Assembly: GCA_020852275.1 (NCBI GenBank)
Contig: JADZBE010000039.1
Span: 219,606-283,605 of the forward strand
Reading direction: 5' to 3'
Source of the DNA: Phycisphaerales bacterium
GTDB taxonomy: Bacteria; Planctomycetota; Phycisphaerae; UBA1845
DNA length: 64,000 bases
Both the position numbers and the translations under genes were made by a program. Below are positions 43,880 to 52,212 of the stretch, one piece after another (within the stretch, counting starts at the first letter, position 1; each line of letters begins with the position of its first letter). The notes under the pieces are model-generated. The model was not told the DNA's origin. It searched no databases and saw only the letters and a list, made by a program, of their open reading frames with translations.

Positions 43880-45694
43880 ATGCACACAGCTCCGCGTCCG
43901 GTCGATGCCCTTCGTCGCAGAACCGGGCTGGCGGTGTTGGCGGGGCTGATGCTGCTGCTGCCGGCGGTGGCGGGGCGGATGGCGTACCTGCTGCACGAGG
44001 AAGGCGACCGGCTGCGGGCATTCGCCGAGAAACAGCAGCACAAGCAGCTTGTCCTTCCCGCGCGGCGCGGGGGCATTTTTGATAATCGCGGGCGACTGCT
44101 GGCCGGCACGGAGCGCAAGCCCGATGTCTTCGTCGATGCCCGCCGCCTGTTCGAAATCCTCGAAGAGAAGTTCCCGGCGCCGCGCGAGCAGGCGCAGAAG
44201 CTCGCCGAATTCGCGGCGGCAACGGCCATTCGTCTCAACCTGCCCCAGGCGGAAGTCCTCGGCAAGCTTCAATCCAAGGCGAACTCGCGCTTCGTCGTGC
44301 TGAAGACGCGCATCGACGACGCCGAGGCCGAGGCGATCGAGGCGTTCGATCATGAAGCCGCCGAGGCGATTTCCCTGACGCACAATCCGCTGCGTTCGTA
44401 CCCTCTGGGCTCGTCGATGGCGCACGTGATCGGCTTTGTGGGGCGCGAGGGCAAGGGTCTGGAAGGCGTGGAAAAGGCGCTTGATGATCACCTGCATGGC
44501 ACGGACGGCGTGCGGCGGACGCTGTGCACCGTGTCGCGCGGGTCGCTGGATTTCGCGGAGGACAGCGGGCGCGAGCCGGTGGACGGCGGGCACGTCGTGC
44601 TCACGCTCGACGCCGAGATCCAGCGCATCGCCGAAGAGCAGCTGCGGCTGGCCGTCGAGAAGTTCGAGGCGAAGAGCGCCGTGGCGCTGGTGATGGACCC
44701 GAACACTGGCGACGTGCTGGCGATGGCCAGCCTGCCGACGTACGACCTCAACGATCCGAATGCGTATCCGGTGGACGCCCGCCGCAACCGAGCGGTCACC
44801 GATCCCGTCGAGCCGGGAAGCTGCTTCAAGCCGTTCGTCGCCTCGGGCGCGCTGCAGGAGCGCTTCGTCAACCTGAAGGAGAGCATCGACTGCCACCACG
44901 GCTTGCACTTCTTCCGCGGACGCAAGGTGCGCGACACGCATCCGCAGGGCTGGCTCGACCTGAAGGGCATCATCGTTCACAGCAGCAACATCGGCATGGG
45001 CACGATCGCGGATCGGATGCCGGCATCGCTGGTCGAGCGGCTGGTGCGCGACTTCGGTTACGGGCAGCGCACGGACGTCGGCTGTCCCGGCGAATCGGCC
45101 GGCATTCTCAAGCCGGTGAAAGAGTGGTCCGGCTACTCGCCCATTTCGATTTCGTTCGGGCAGGAGCTGGCCGTGACGCCGGTGCAGCTCATCACCGCGC
45201 TGTCCGCCATCGTCAACGGCGGAGAGCTGCTCAAGCCGCGCATCGTCCGCGGACGGCTGGCGGCGGACGGGCGCACGCTGGACTGGCACGACGGACCGGA
45301 GGTTGTCCGCCGCGTGCTGAGGAAGGACATCTCGGAGGTGTTCACGACGCAGATCCTTCCGTCGGTCGTGGATGACGTGACCGAGGGAAGCCTCAAGTCG
45401 GAGAAATACACGACGCTGGGCAAGACGGGCACGGCGCAGGTTCCGTATCCCAACCGTCCGGGTTATGAGCCGGGCGCGTACGTCGGCTCGTTCCTCGGCG
45501 CAGGTCCGGTGAGCGATCCGAAGCTGACATGCATCGTGATGGTGCGGAAGCCCAATCCGGCGAAGGGATACTACGGCCGCACGGTGGCAGGTCCGGCGGT
45601 TAAGGCCATTCTGGAGCAGTCGTTGGAGTATTTGGGAGTGCCGCCGGATCGAGCACTAGCGGCGGTTCGAACGGTAGACGCAGGGCGACCTTAG
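43880..45694 (+). CDS. ftsI: Division-specific peptidoglycan transpeptidase (PBP3/FtsI)
   Basis: 604-residue class B penicillin-binding protein that cross-links septal peptidoglycan. One N-terminal membrane helix (GLAVLAGLMLLLPAVAGRMAYLL), a pedestal domain with RRGGIFDNRGRLLAG, then the transpeptidase domain with all three catalytic motifs: SCFK (Ser314, Lys317; EPGSCFKP), SSN (369 is Ser, 370 is Asn) and KTGT (Lys515). Nothing suggests loss of activity. It lies 5 bp after ftsL and just before murE. The class also includes sporulation SpoVD and elongasome PBP2; position favours FtsI. Confidence 0.95.
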   Translation: MHTAPRPVDALRRRTGLAVLAGLMLLLPAVAGRMAYLLHEEGDRLRAFAEKQQHKQLVLPARRGGIFDNRGRLLAGTERKPDVFVDARRLFEILEEKFPAPREQAQKLAEFAAATAIRLNLPQAEVLGKLQSKANSRFVVLKTRIDDAEAEAIEAFDHEAAEAISLTHNPLRSYPLGSSMAHVIGFVGREGKGLEGVEKALDDHLHGTDGVRRTLCTVSRGSLDFAEDSGREPVDGGHVVLTLDAEIQRIAEEQLRLAVEKFEAKSAVALVMDPNTGDVLAMASLPTYDLNDPNAYPVDARRNRAVTDPVEPGSCFKPFVASGALQERFVNLKESIDCHHGLHFFRGRKVRDTHPQGWLDLKGIIVHSSNIGMGTIADRMPASLVERLVRDFGYGQRTDVGCPGESAGILKPVKEWSGYSPISISFGQELAVTPVQLITALSAIVNGGELLKPRIVRGRLAADGRTLDWHDGPEVVRRVLRKDISEVFTTQILPSVVDDVTEGSLKSEKYTTLGKTGTAQVPYPNRPGYEPGAYVGSFLGAGPVSDPKLTCIVMVRKPNPAKGYYGRTVAGPAVKAILEQSLEYLGVPPDRALAAVRTVDAGRP

Positions 45695-45730
45695 CGGCGC
45701 GATGAGCAGGCCGCGGGCGTCGTCCGCGCA

Positions 45731-45765
45731 TTGTGAGTTTTCTGTGATATTTAAGAAACTCACAA
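45731..45765. promoter_or_regulatory. AT-rich inverted repeat between ftsI and murE
   Basis: TTGTGAGTTT (45731-45740) and AAACTCACAA (45756-45765) form a perfect 10-bp inverted repeat with a 15-nt loop, an AT-rich island in GC-rich DNA. No T-tract follows on either strand. It could be an operator or weak RNA hairpin acting on murE. Confidence 0.5.
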
Positions 45766-45898
45766 GTGCGGCCGCTTTTGAGCAAGCGGCTGAGATTGAA
45801 CGTGCGGTGATTTCAGTTGCTGACCCGCCGCCGTCAGCCCGTAGAATCGGCAGGGCGCGAGCATCCGCAAACCGCGTGGAAGCGGAGCACGAACTGAC

Positions 45899-47422
45899 AT
45901 GAAAAACTCCTCACCTCGAACATGGTCGCAACTGGCGTCTGCCGCGGGGCTGCCTCCCGTGCAACATTCAAGTTTTGGCGATCCGGTCGTGGCTTGCCTG
46001 GCCGACGATTCGCGCAAGGTGCGCGAGGGCGCGTGCTTCGTCGCGGTGCGCGGGGCGGTTTCGGACGGGCACGCGCATGTCGGAGAAGCGGTTGCGGCCG
46101 GGGCTTCGGTGGTCGTGGTTGAAACGGGCGCCTCGCTCGTTGACTTGCCCCGCGCGGTGTGCGTGGTGCGCATCGCGGATACGAAGAAAGCGCTCGCCCG
46201 GCTGGCCGCGGCGTTTTACGGCGTCCATCGCGACGCAGGGAGCGCGATGCTTCAGATCGGCGTGACGGGAACCAACGGGAAGACGACGACGGCGTACCTG
46301 CTGCGGTCGATCCTCGGCGCTGCCGGGCACACGCCGGCCATGCTGGGGACGATCGAGTACGACCTGGTCAGCCGGCGCGAGCCTGCGCCGCTGACGACGC
46401 CGGGGGCGGTGGAGCTGTGCCGCGCGCTGTCGGAAGCGCGAATGGCGGGCGCGACCGCGGCGGCGATGGAAGTGTCTTCCCATGCGCTGGCGCAGAGCCG
46501 CTGCGACGGGCTGCGGTTCGACGCCGGCATTTTCACCAATCTCTCCGGCGATCATCTCGACTATCACAAGACGATGGACGACTACTTTGCCGCCAAACGA
46601 CGGCTCTTTGAGATGCTCGATCCGGGCGCGGCCGCGATTATCAATGCGGACGATCCGCGCGCGTCCGCTCTCGCGGAAGCGACGCCCGCGCGCGTTCTGA
46701 CGTTCGGTCTGGACCGCCGCGCCGACGTGACGGCGGAAATCCGCAGGCTCGACGGCACGGGCAGCGAATTCGTGGTGTCGGGGCTGGGCGAACACCTGCC
46801 CATCCGATCCCGGCTGATCGGCGCGCACAATGTGATGAACATCCTTGGCTCAGTGGCGGCGGCGCACGCCGTGGGGCTGCCTGCCGCGGCGATCCGCGAA
46901 GGCGTCGAGCGGCTGCGCGGCGTGCCGGGGCGGCTGCAGCGGGCTGAGCCGGACGACTGCCCGTTCCGCGTGTACGTGGATTACGCGCACACCGACGCGG
47001 CGCTGGACAACGTGCTCGGCGTGCTGACGCCGCTGACGGCGGCGCGGCTCATCACCGTGTTCGGCTGCGGCGGCGACCGTGATCGCAGCAAGCGCCCGCG
47101 CATGGCCCGCGCCGCGGCGCAGTGGTCGGACCTCGTTGTGGTCACCAGTGACAACCCGCGCACCGAGGATCCGCTGGACATCATCAAGGACGTGCTCGCG
47201 GGGCTGTCCGCGCCGCAGCGAAGCGTGGCGCAGGTCGAGCCGGACCGCCGGCGGGCGATCGAGTTCGCGCTGCGGCAGGCCCGCGCCGGCGACACGGTGC
47301 TCATCGCCGGCAAGGGGCATGAGGACTACCAGATCATCGGCAAGGAAAAGCGGCACTTCGACGACGTGGAAGAAGCGCGGGAGGTGCTGTCGGGGATGAA
47401 CCTGCTGCGCCGCGCGGGGTGA
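45899..47422 (+). CDS. murE: UDP-MurNAc-L-alanyl-D-glutamate--meso-DAP ligase
   Basis: 507 residues. Adds meso-diaminopimelate to UDP-MurNAc-Ala-Glu. Three Mur ligase domains: N-terminal UDP-binding (DSRKVREGACFVAVRG), central ATPase with GVTGTNGKTTT (about 121-131) and a carbamylated-Lys region, and C-terminal domain with DYAHTDAALDNVL and DNPR (418-421), the motif diagnostic of meso-DAP over lysine. So the wall is DAP type, arguing that peptidoglycan is made by a Gram-negative-type planctomycete. It is followed by a 350-bp repeat-rich spacer. Confidence 0.96.
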   Translation: MKNSSPRTWSQLASAAGLPPVQHSSFGDPVVACLADDSRKVREGACFVAVRGAVSDGHAHVGEAVAAGASVVVVETGASLVDLPRAVCVVRIADTKKALARLAAAFYGVHRDAGSAMLQIGVTGTNGKTTTAYLLRSILGAAGHTPAMLGTIEYDLVSRREPAPLTTPGAVELCRALSEARMAGATAAAMEVSSHALAQSRCDGLRFDAGIFTNLSGDHLDYHKTMDDYFAAKRRLFEMLDPGAAAIINADDPRASALAEATPARVLTFGLDRRADVTAEIRRLDGTGSEFVVSGLGEHLPIRSRLIGAHNVMNILGSVAAAHAVGLPAAAIREGVERLRGVPGRLQRAEPDDCPFRVYVDYAHTDAALDNVLGVLTPLTAARLITVFGCGGDRDRSKRPRMARAAAQWSDLVVVTSDNPRTEDPLDIIKDVLAGLSAPQRSVAQVEPDRRRAIEFALRQARAGDTVLIAGKGHEDYQIIGKEKRHFDDVEEAREVLSGMNLLRRAG

Positions 47423-47433
47423 AACGCGGGGAA

Positions 47434-47475
47434 AGTCGAATCGTCGAATCGTCGAAACGTCGAATCGCGGAAACG
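47434..47475. repeat. Degenerate short tandem repeat (GTCGAATC type)
   Basis: GTCGAATCGTCGAATCGTCG, then AAACGTCGAATCGCGGAAAC: tandem 8-9 bp units right after the murE stop. Confidence 0.7.
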
Positions 47476-47593
47476 CTGAAATGCCGGATCGCAGGAACAT
47501 GCGAAACGAAGGCTTGCGAAGGACGGGCAATGCCCACTTGGCGTTGAGGGCGCGCGCGGAGTGGGTGGAAGGTCCGTGGTGAAAGGCGACGCT

Positions 47594-47697
47594 CGTCATT
47601 CCTGCGAAGGCGGGAATCCAGCCGGTGGCTTGCAGGGTATCACGAGTCCTGCGGTTTTCCTGGAGAGACTGGACCCCCGCATGCGCGGGGGTGACGG
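47594..47697. mobile_element. MITE-like element, copy 2
   Basis: 104 bp with imperfect terminal inverted repeats of about 28 bp: CGTCATTCCTGCGAAGGCGG... at the left and ...CCCGCATGCGCGGGGGTGAC at the right. It shares its ends and nearby flank (GAAAGGCGA) with copy 1 at 38587-38721; the right-hand continuation (GGTTTC, CCACGGG- or CCGCGGG-type) is also similar. Confidence 0.78.
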
Positions 47698-47772
47698 GCC
47701 CCACGTCTGGTTTCAAGCTCCACCGCGGGCCAGGCCCGGATGGGGTCACATGTCGCGCGAAGGAGGTTTGGA

Positions 47773-49410
47773 TTGATTTCTCTGGCTTTGGAAGATGTCG
47801 TCAGGGTGGTCGGGGGACGGACTTCCGCGAATGATCCGGATGCGCGGGTGACGGGCGTGTGCACGGACTCGCGCCACGTCAAGCCGGGCGACCTCTTCAT
47901 TGCCATTGTCGGGCAACGGCTCGACGGGCATCACTTCCTTGCGGAGGCCGTTCGCGGGGGGGCGGCGGCTTGCATCGTTTCGCGGGAGGCGTGCGAGGCG
48001 ATGGGGGGCGCGCCTGCGGCGACGCCCGGCGTGCGTGAGGCGATGTCCAGTGTGCGCCATGCGATGCCGGGCGTGCCTGAAATCAAGCTGATCTTCGTTC
48101 ACGACCCCGTGACCGCGCTGGGTCAACTGGCCGCGTGGTATCGGCGCGAGGTCCTGCCGCGGCGCACGAAGGTGATCGGCGTGACCGGCAGCAACGGAAA
48201 GACGACGACGAAGCTGATGATGGACCATGTGCTTTCCGCGGAGCTGACGGGGAGGGCGTCGGTCAGAAGTTTCAACAACGCCATCGGCGTGCCGCTCACG
48301 CTGCTCTCCGCCGGGTTCGAGGATGAATACCTCGTCGTGGAGATTGGCACGAACTCGCCCGGCGAGATCGACCACCTTGCGGGCATGGCGCAGCCGGACC
48401 TGGCCGTCATCACGTCGATCGGCGCCGCGCACCTTGAGGGGCTGGGCAATCTCGATGCGGTGGCCGCGGAGAAAGCGACCATTCTCCGTCACGTTCGCGC
48501 GGGCGGGCTGGCGGTGGTGAACATCGACGAGCCGGCGCTGCTGGCGCACCTTCCGGCGACCGCGGCTTCACGCGGGCATCGGGACGGCATCCGCGGAGAG
48601 GTCAAGGCGTTTCCCGGCGCGGGCGTGGTGGTCGGCGAGCATGGATCGCCCGGACGCGGGGTCGATGGCACGGATACATCGGTGCGGACGAAATCGCGCA
48701 TTTCCGCCGTCCAGTGCGGCGAGCCGTTCCGGCTCTGCACGGTGGGGCGCAGTCCGGAAGCGGACCTGTACGTGGCGTGCATCGAGGGCGATCTGGACGG
48801 AACTTCGTTCGTGATCGACGGGGATCTCGCGGTGCGGCTGCGGCTGCCGGGTCCGCACCATGCGACCAACGCGGCGCTGGCGTATGCCGTGGGGCGCTGG
48901 ATGGGGCTTTCCGCGGAGTCGATCGGCGAGCGGTTGTATTCGTTTGAGCCGGCGGCGGGCCGGACGCGGCGCGTCGAGCTGGGAGAGGTGACGCTGATCG
49001 ACGACTGCTACAACGCCAACCCGTCGAGCATGATGGCGGCGCTGGATATTCTGGCCACGGTGCGCGGGCGGCGGCGCGTGTTTGTCATGGGCGACATGAT
49101 GGAGCTGGGCGCGGCGTCGGCGTCGTGGCATCGGCGGATCGGGCAATGCGCGGCCGCTGCCGGCGTGGACGTGATGATCGCGGCGGGGCGGTTGGCGAGC
49201 AGTGCGGCGGAAGCGGCGGCGGCGGCGGGCGTGGCGGAGATTGTCGTGTGCGACGACGCCTGCGACGCGGCGGACCTTGCGGCCCAGCGCGTGGGCGACG
49301 GGGACGTCGTGCTGGTGAAAGGCTCGCGGGCCATGGGTCTGGAGGCAGTCGTTCAGCGGCTCGAAACCGCGCTGCGACCGGTGGAGCGGAGGATGAAGCA
49401 GGCGGTGTGA
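47773..49410 (+). CDS. murF: UDP-MurNAc-tripeptide--D-alanyl-D-alanine ligase
   Basis: 545 residues, adds D-Ala-D-Ala to complete the pentapeptide. TTG 47773 is best: GAAGGAGG ends 6 bp before it and LISLALEDVVRVVGG is the family start; an ATG at 47740 is an alternative. The ATP loop is GVTGSNGKTTTK (about 136-147); NNAIGVPLTLLSAG, VEIGTNSPGEID and DDCYNANPSSMMAALDIL follow as in MurF. A small repeat-like insertion AATPGVREAMSSVRHAMPGV (about residues 86-105) sits in the N-terminal domain. Substrate comes from MurE and Ddl, both encoded in the cluster. Confidence 0.95.
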   Translation: MISLALEDVVRVVGGRTSANDPDARVTGVCTDSRHVKPGDLFIAIVGQRLDGHHFLAEAVRGGAAACIVSREACEAMGGAPAATPGVREAMSSVRHAMPGVPEIKLIFVHDPVTALGQLAAWYRREVLPRRTKVIGVTGSNGKTTTKLMMDHVLSAELTGRASVRSFNNAIGVPLTLLSAGFEDEYLVVEIGTNSPGEIDHLAGMAQPDLAVITSIGAAHLEGLGNLDAVAAEKATILRHVRAGGLAVVNIDEPALLAHLPATAASRGHRDGIRGEVKAFPGAGVVVGEHGSPGRGVDGTDTSVRTKSRISAVQCGEPFRLCTVGRSPEADLYVACIEGDLDGTSFVIDGDLAVRLRLPGPHHATNAALAYAVGRWMGLSAESIGERLYSFEPAAGRTRRVELGEVTLIDDCYNANPSSMMAALDILATVRGRRRVFVMGDMMELGAASASWHRRIGQCAAAAGVDVMIAAGRLASSAAEAAAAAGVAEIVVCDDACDAADLAAQRVGDGDVVLVKGSRAMGLEAVVQRLETALRPVERRMKQAV

Positions 49411-49580
49411 ATAGCGAATGGCGAGTGGCGAATGGCAAATGGCGAATGGCGAATGCGGAATGCCGAATGCTGAATGGCAAGCGGCGGGCAGCTAGCAGCC
49501 AGCACCAGGCAGCGAATGCCGAATGTGGCGCCGGTTTTCAACCGGTGGATGTAGCACAGGTTTTCAACCCGTGCCGCGTG
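49411..49580. repeat. Tandem GGCGAAT repeat and palindrome pair after murF
   Basis: GAATGGCGAGTGGCGAATGG and further 7-bp-type units occupy 49411-49480. They are followed at 49524-49580 by a pair of GGTTTTCAACC palindromes (GCCGGTTTTCAACCGG and CACAGGTTTTCAACCCGTG), diverged members of the GGTTGGAAACC family. Both lie between murF and mraY; no gene is in this spacer. Confidence 0.8.
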
Positions 49581-49645
49581 TGCTGGTGTTGAATCAGTCT
49601 TGAAGTCAATTGCGTCCGTATCGCGGGTATTGTTGCTGCGTCTGA

Positions 49646-50791
49646 GTGACCTTCGTGCTTTATCACCTGTTTCACTACCTGACTGAAGGTCGCCACTATG
49701 CTTATGAAAACGCGCTGTTTCGGGCGGTGCTGGCCGGGTTGTATGGGTTTCTGGTGGTGCTGCTGGCGGGTCCCCGGGTCATCCGGCTGCTGGTGAAATT
49801 GAAGATCGGCGATCGGCCGGAGTTTGATCGCGCGGACCTCAATGAGTTGATGAAGAGCAAAGCCAACGTGCCGACGATGGGCGGCGTGCTGATCAACGGC
49901 GCGATCCTGACGGGCACGCTGCTGCTGGCGGACCTGACGAATTTCTACGTGGTGATGGGGCTGGTCACGCTGGTGTGGCTGGGGGCGCTGGGCGGGGTGG
50001 ACGATGCGCTGAAGCTCCTGGCGGCGCGGCGGGGGGACGCGCGGCGCGACGGGCTGCGGACGACCGAAAAGCTCTTGTTTCAACTGGGGCTGGGCGTTGT
50101 GCTCGGCGTCTTCATCTTTCGGCACGGGGAGCAGAACTACGCGGTGACTCCGCTGGCGGATGAGGTGCCGGCGTACCGCATCCTTGACGTGCCGTTCTAC
50201 AAGGCGGGGCTTCAGCTTGGCGTCGTCGCTTTCATGCTGATCACCGTGCTGGTCATGACGGCGTCGTCGAACGCGGTGAACTTGACTGACGGGCTGGACG
50301 GGCTGGCCGCGGGCTGTACGGCCCTGTGTACGATCGTGTTCCTGCTGCTGGCGACGATCGTGGGGACACAGGCGACGGCGCGGCGACTGCTGCTGCCGCA
50401 CGTGCCGCAGAGTCTGGAGCTGGTGGTGTTGTGCGGGGCGATGCTGGGGTCGGTGCTGGGTTTTTTGTGGCACAACTGCCACTCGGCCACGGTGTTCATG
50501 GGGGACACGGGTTCGCTTCCGCTGGGCGGGCTTCTGGGGTTCGTGGCGGTGGTGATCCGGCAGGAGCTGATGCTGCTGATCGCCGGCGGGGTGTTCGTGG
50601 CGGAGGCGCTGTCGGTCATCCTGCAGGTGTCTTATTACAAGTGGACGGGCGGCAAGCGGATATTCCTTTGTTCTCCATTGCACCATCATTTTCAGATGAA
50701 GGGTTGGTCGGAGCCAAAGACGGTGGTTCGGTTCTGGCTGATCGCGGCGATCTGCGCGGGGGCGGCGCTGGCGACGATCAAGCTCCGGTGA
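49646..50791 (+). CDS. mraY: Phospho-MurNAc-pentapeptide transferase (lipid I synthase)
   Basis: 381-residue multi-spanning membrane enzyme that attaches phospho-MurNAc-pentapeptide to undecaprenyl phosphate. About ten hydrophobic segments. Conserved loops: KANVPTMGG, GGVDDALK with the catalytic Asp pair, NAVNLTDGLDGLA, GDTGSLPLGG and PLHHHFQMKGWSE. A loop RRGDARRDGL lies after the first Asp motif, as in other bacteria of this group. GTG 49646 is the start; GTG 49655 is also possible. The usual next gene, murD, is absent: only 199 bp of spacer lie before ftsW. Confidence 0.95.
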   Translation: MTFVLYHLFHYLTEGRHYAYENALFRAVLAGLYGFLVVLLAGPRVIRLLVKLKIGDRPEFDRADLNELMKSKANVPTMGGVLINGAILTGTLLLADLTNFYVVMGLVTLVWLGALGGVDDALKLLAARRGDARRDGLRTTEKLLFQLGLGVVLGVFIFRHGEQNYAVTPLADEVPAYRILDVPFYKAGLQLGVVAFMLITVLVMTASSNAVNLTDGLDGLAAGCTALCTIVFLLLATIVGTQATARRLLLPHVPQSLELVVLCGAMLGSVLGFLWHNCHSATVFMGDTGSLPLGGLLGFVAVVIRQELMLLIAGGVFVAEALSVILQVSYYKWTGGKRIFLCSPLHHHFQMKGWSEPKTVVRFWLIAAICAGAALATIKLR

Positions 50792-50833
50792 CGATCCATG
50801 AGCCTGCTCAAGATCATCGCAAGCACTTCAAAA

Positions 50834-50873
50834 TGGACAGGATGAACAGGATCAACAGGATGAACAGGATGGA
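50834..50873. repeat. Short tandem repeat (ACAGGATGA) in the mraY-ftsW spacer
   Basis: GGACAGGATGAACAGGATCA and on to ACAGGATGGA: about four units of 9-12 bp. It lies where murD would be expected. Confidence 0.75.
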
Positions 50874-50990
50874 GAGGTGCGCGACCTTATGCAGCAGGCT
50901 TCCGTCCATGCTGCTCTTCCTGCAAATTCCGTCCCTGCAGGAGAAGCATCTTCAGTTCCTGGTTGAGCGCTGCCTGCAGAGGAACGCACC

Positions 50991-52193
50991 ATGAGTGACC
51001 TTCGGCGGGATCGTTCGTTGTTCGGCGGGGCGTGGTTCATGGTGGTGGCCATGGCGCTGACCGCGATGGGGCTGGTCGTGGTCGCCTCGGCCAGCGCGTC
51101 GCTGCACCGGCCGATTCTTGACGCTTCATTCCTCAAGACCACGCTCGGGCGGCAGTGCGTGTTCGTGGTGGTCGGGTTTTCCCTGATGTGGCTGACCGGG
51201 CGGTTCATCGGTCCTTGGCTGCTGGAAGATCGCCGACGGTTCACGTTTGCCACCGCGGCGCTGATTACCGCCACGGCAATGTGTCTCATCGTGGTGCTGG
51301 TCATCGGCGACGTGACGCGCGGGTCGCAGCGGTGGCTGCGCTTCGCGGTGGGGGGGTTCGAGATCGGGCTGCAACCCTCGGAGCTTGCTAAGCCCGCGAT
51401 GATTGCCTTTCTCGCGCTGTTCCTGACGCGCCCCGGCATCCGCGTGAAGTCCTTCGGGCGCACGTTCCTGCCGGTGATGCTGGCGATCGGCGCCGGCGGG
51501 GCGCTGATCGGCACGGAGGATCTCGGCACGGCGGCGCTGGCATGCCTGGTAGCCGGGCTGATGGTCTGGGTCGGCGGGTGCAGCTATCGACACCTGGGAT
51601 TATTGGCGCTGCTCGGAGGGATCGGCTTCTTCGCGCTGGTCTGGTTCGAGCCGTACCGCATGCAGCGGCTCTGGGCTTACCAGTACATGTGGGATGATCC
51701 GCAGGGCAAGGGATATCAGGCCGTGCAGTCGCTGGCGACGCTGGCGTCCGGCGGCTGGTATGGTCGAGGGCTGGGCGCGGGCGTGCAGAAGTATGGATAT
51801 CTGCCCGAGAGCCGGACGGACTTTGTGTTCGCGGTGCTGTGCGAGGAGATGGGCTTTGTCGGCGGGTTGATTGTGATCGCCATGTTCGCGCTGTTCGTGT
51901 GGCTGGGGCTCGGGGCGTGCCGGACGGCCAAGACGCACCTGGACTATCTGCTGGCGTTTGGGCTGACGGCCATGATCGGGTTTCAGGCGCTGATCAATCT
52001 GTGCGTGGTGACCGTGTGGGTTCCGACGACCGGGATCCCGCTGCCGTTCATCTCGGCGGGGGGCACGAGCTTTCTGGTGCTCAGCGTCGTGGTCGGGATG
52101 CTGATGGCGCTGGGGCAGCGCAGCGAGGAAGCGGAGCGCGAGCCGCTGGCGGAGTCGATGCCGGACGCGATGCCGGCGGGGCAGCCTTCGTAA
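50991..52193 (+). CDS. ftsW: SEDS-family septal peptidoglycan polymerase FtsW
   Basis: 400 residues with about ten membrane helices. FtsW polymerises lipid II strands at the septum with its partner FtsI. SEDS marks: GSQRWLRFAVGGFEIGLQPSELAKP, GTEDLGTAAL, PESRTDFVFAV with the essential Asp (Asp277), and GIPLPFISAGGTSF near the C-terminus. It is next to murG, the classic dcw order. RodA has a similar sequence, but location favours FtsW. Confidence 0.94.
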   Translation: MSDLRRDRSLFGGAWFMVVAMALTAMGLVVVASASASLHRPILDASFLKTTLGRQCVFVVVGFSLMWLTGRFIGPWLLEDRRRFTFATAALITATAMCLIVVLVIGDVTRGSQRWLRFAVGGFEIGLQPSELAKPAMIAFLALFLTRPGIRVKSFGRTFLPVMLAIGAGGALIGTEDLGTAALACLVAGLMVWVGGCSYRHLGLLALLGGIGFFALVWFEPYRMQRLWAYQYMWDDPQGKGYQAVQSLATLASGGWYGRGLGAGVQKYGYLPESRTDFVFAVLCEEMGFVGGLIVIAMFALFVWLGLGACRTAKTHLDYLLAFGLTAMIGFQALINLCVVTVWVPTTGIPLPFISAGGTSFLVLSVVVGMLMALGQRSEEAEREPLAESMPDAMPAGQPS

Positions 52194-52212
52194 GCAGTGG
52201 ATCCGTCGCAAC

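Larger units (their letters stand above)
47423..47772. other. Repeat-filled spacer between murE and murF (350 bp)
   Basis: Holds a degenerate heptamer-type tandem repeat (about 47434-47475, GTCGAATC and variants) and a MITE-like element (47594-47697). No gene is supported. GAAGGAGG just before 47773 is the ribosome site of murF. Confidence 0.7.

Noticed and set aside
43778..45289. 503-codon minus-strand frame opposite ftsI
   Set aside because: Antisense shadow of a gene with three intact catalytic motifs on the plus strand.
50792..50990. A degenerate murD between mraY and ftsW
   Set aside because: Only 199 bp, mostly short repeat; no Mur ligase motif in any frame.
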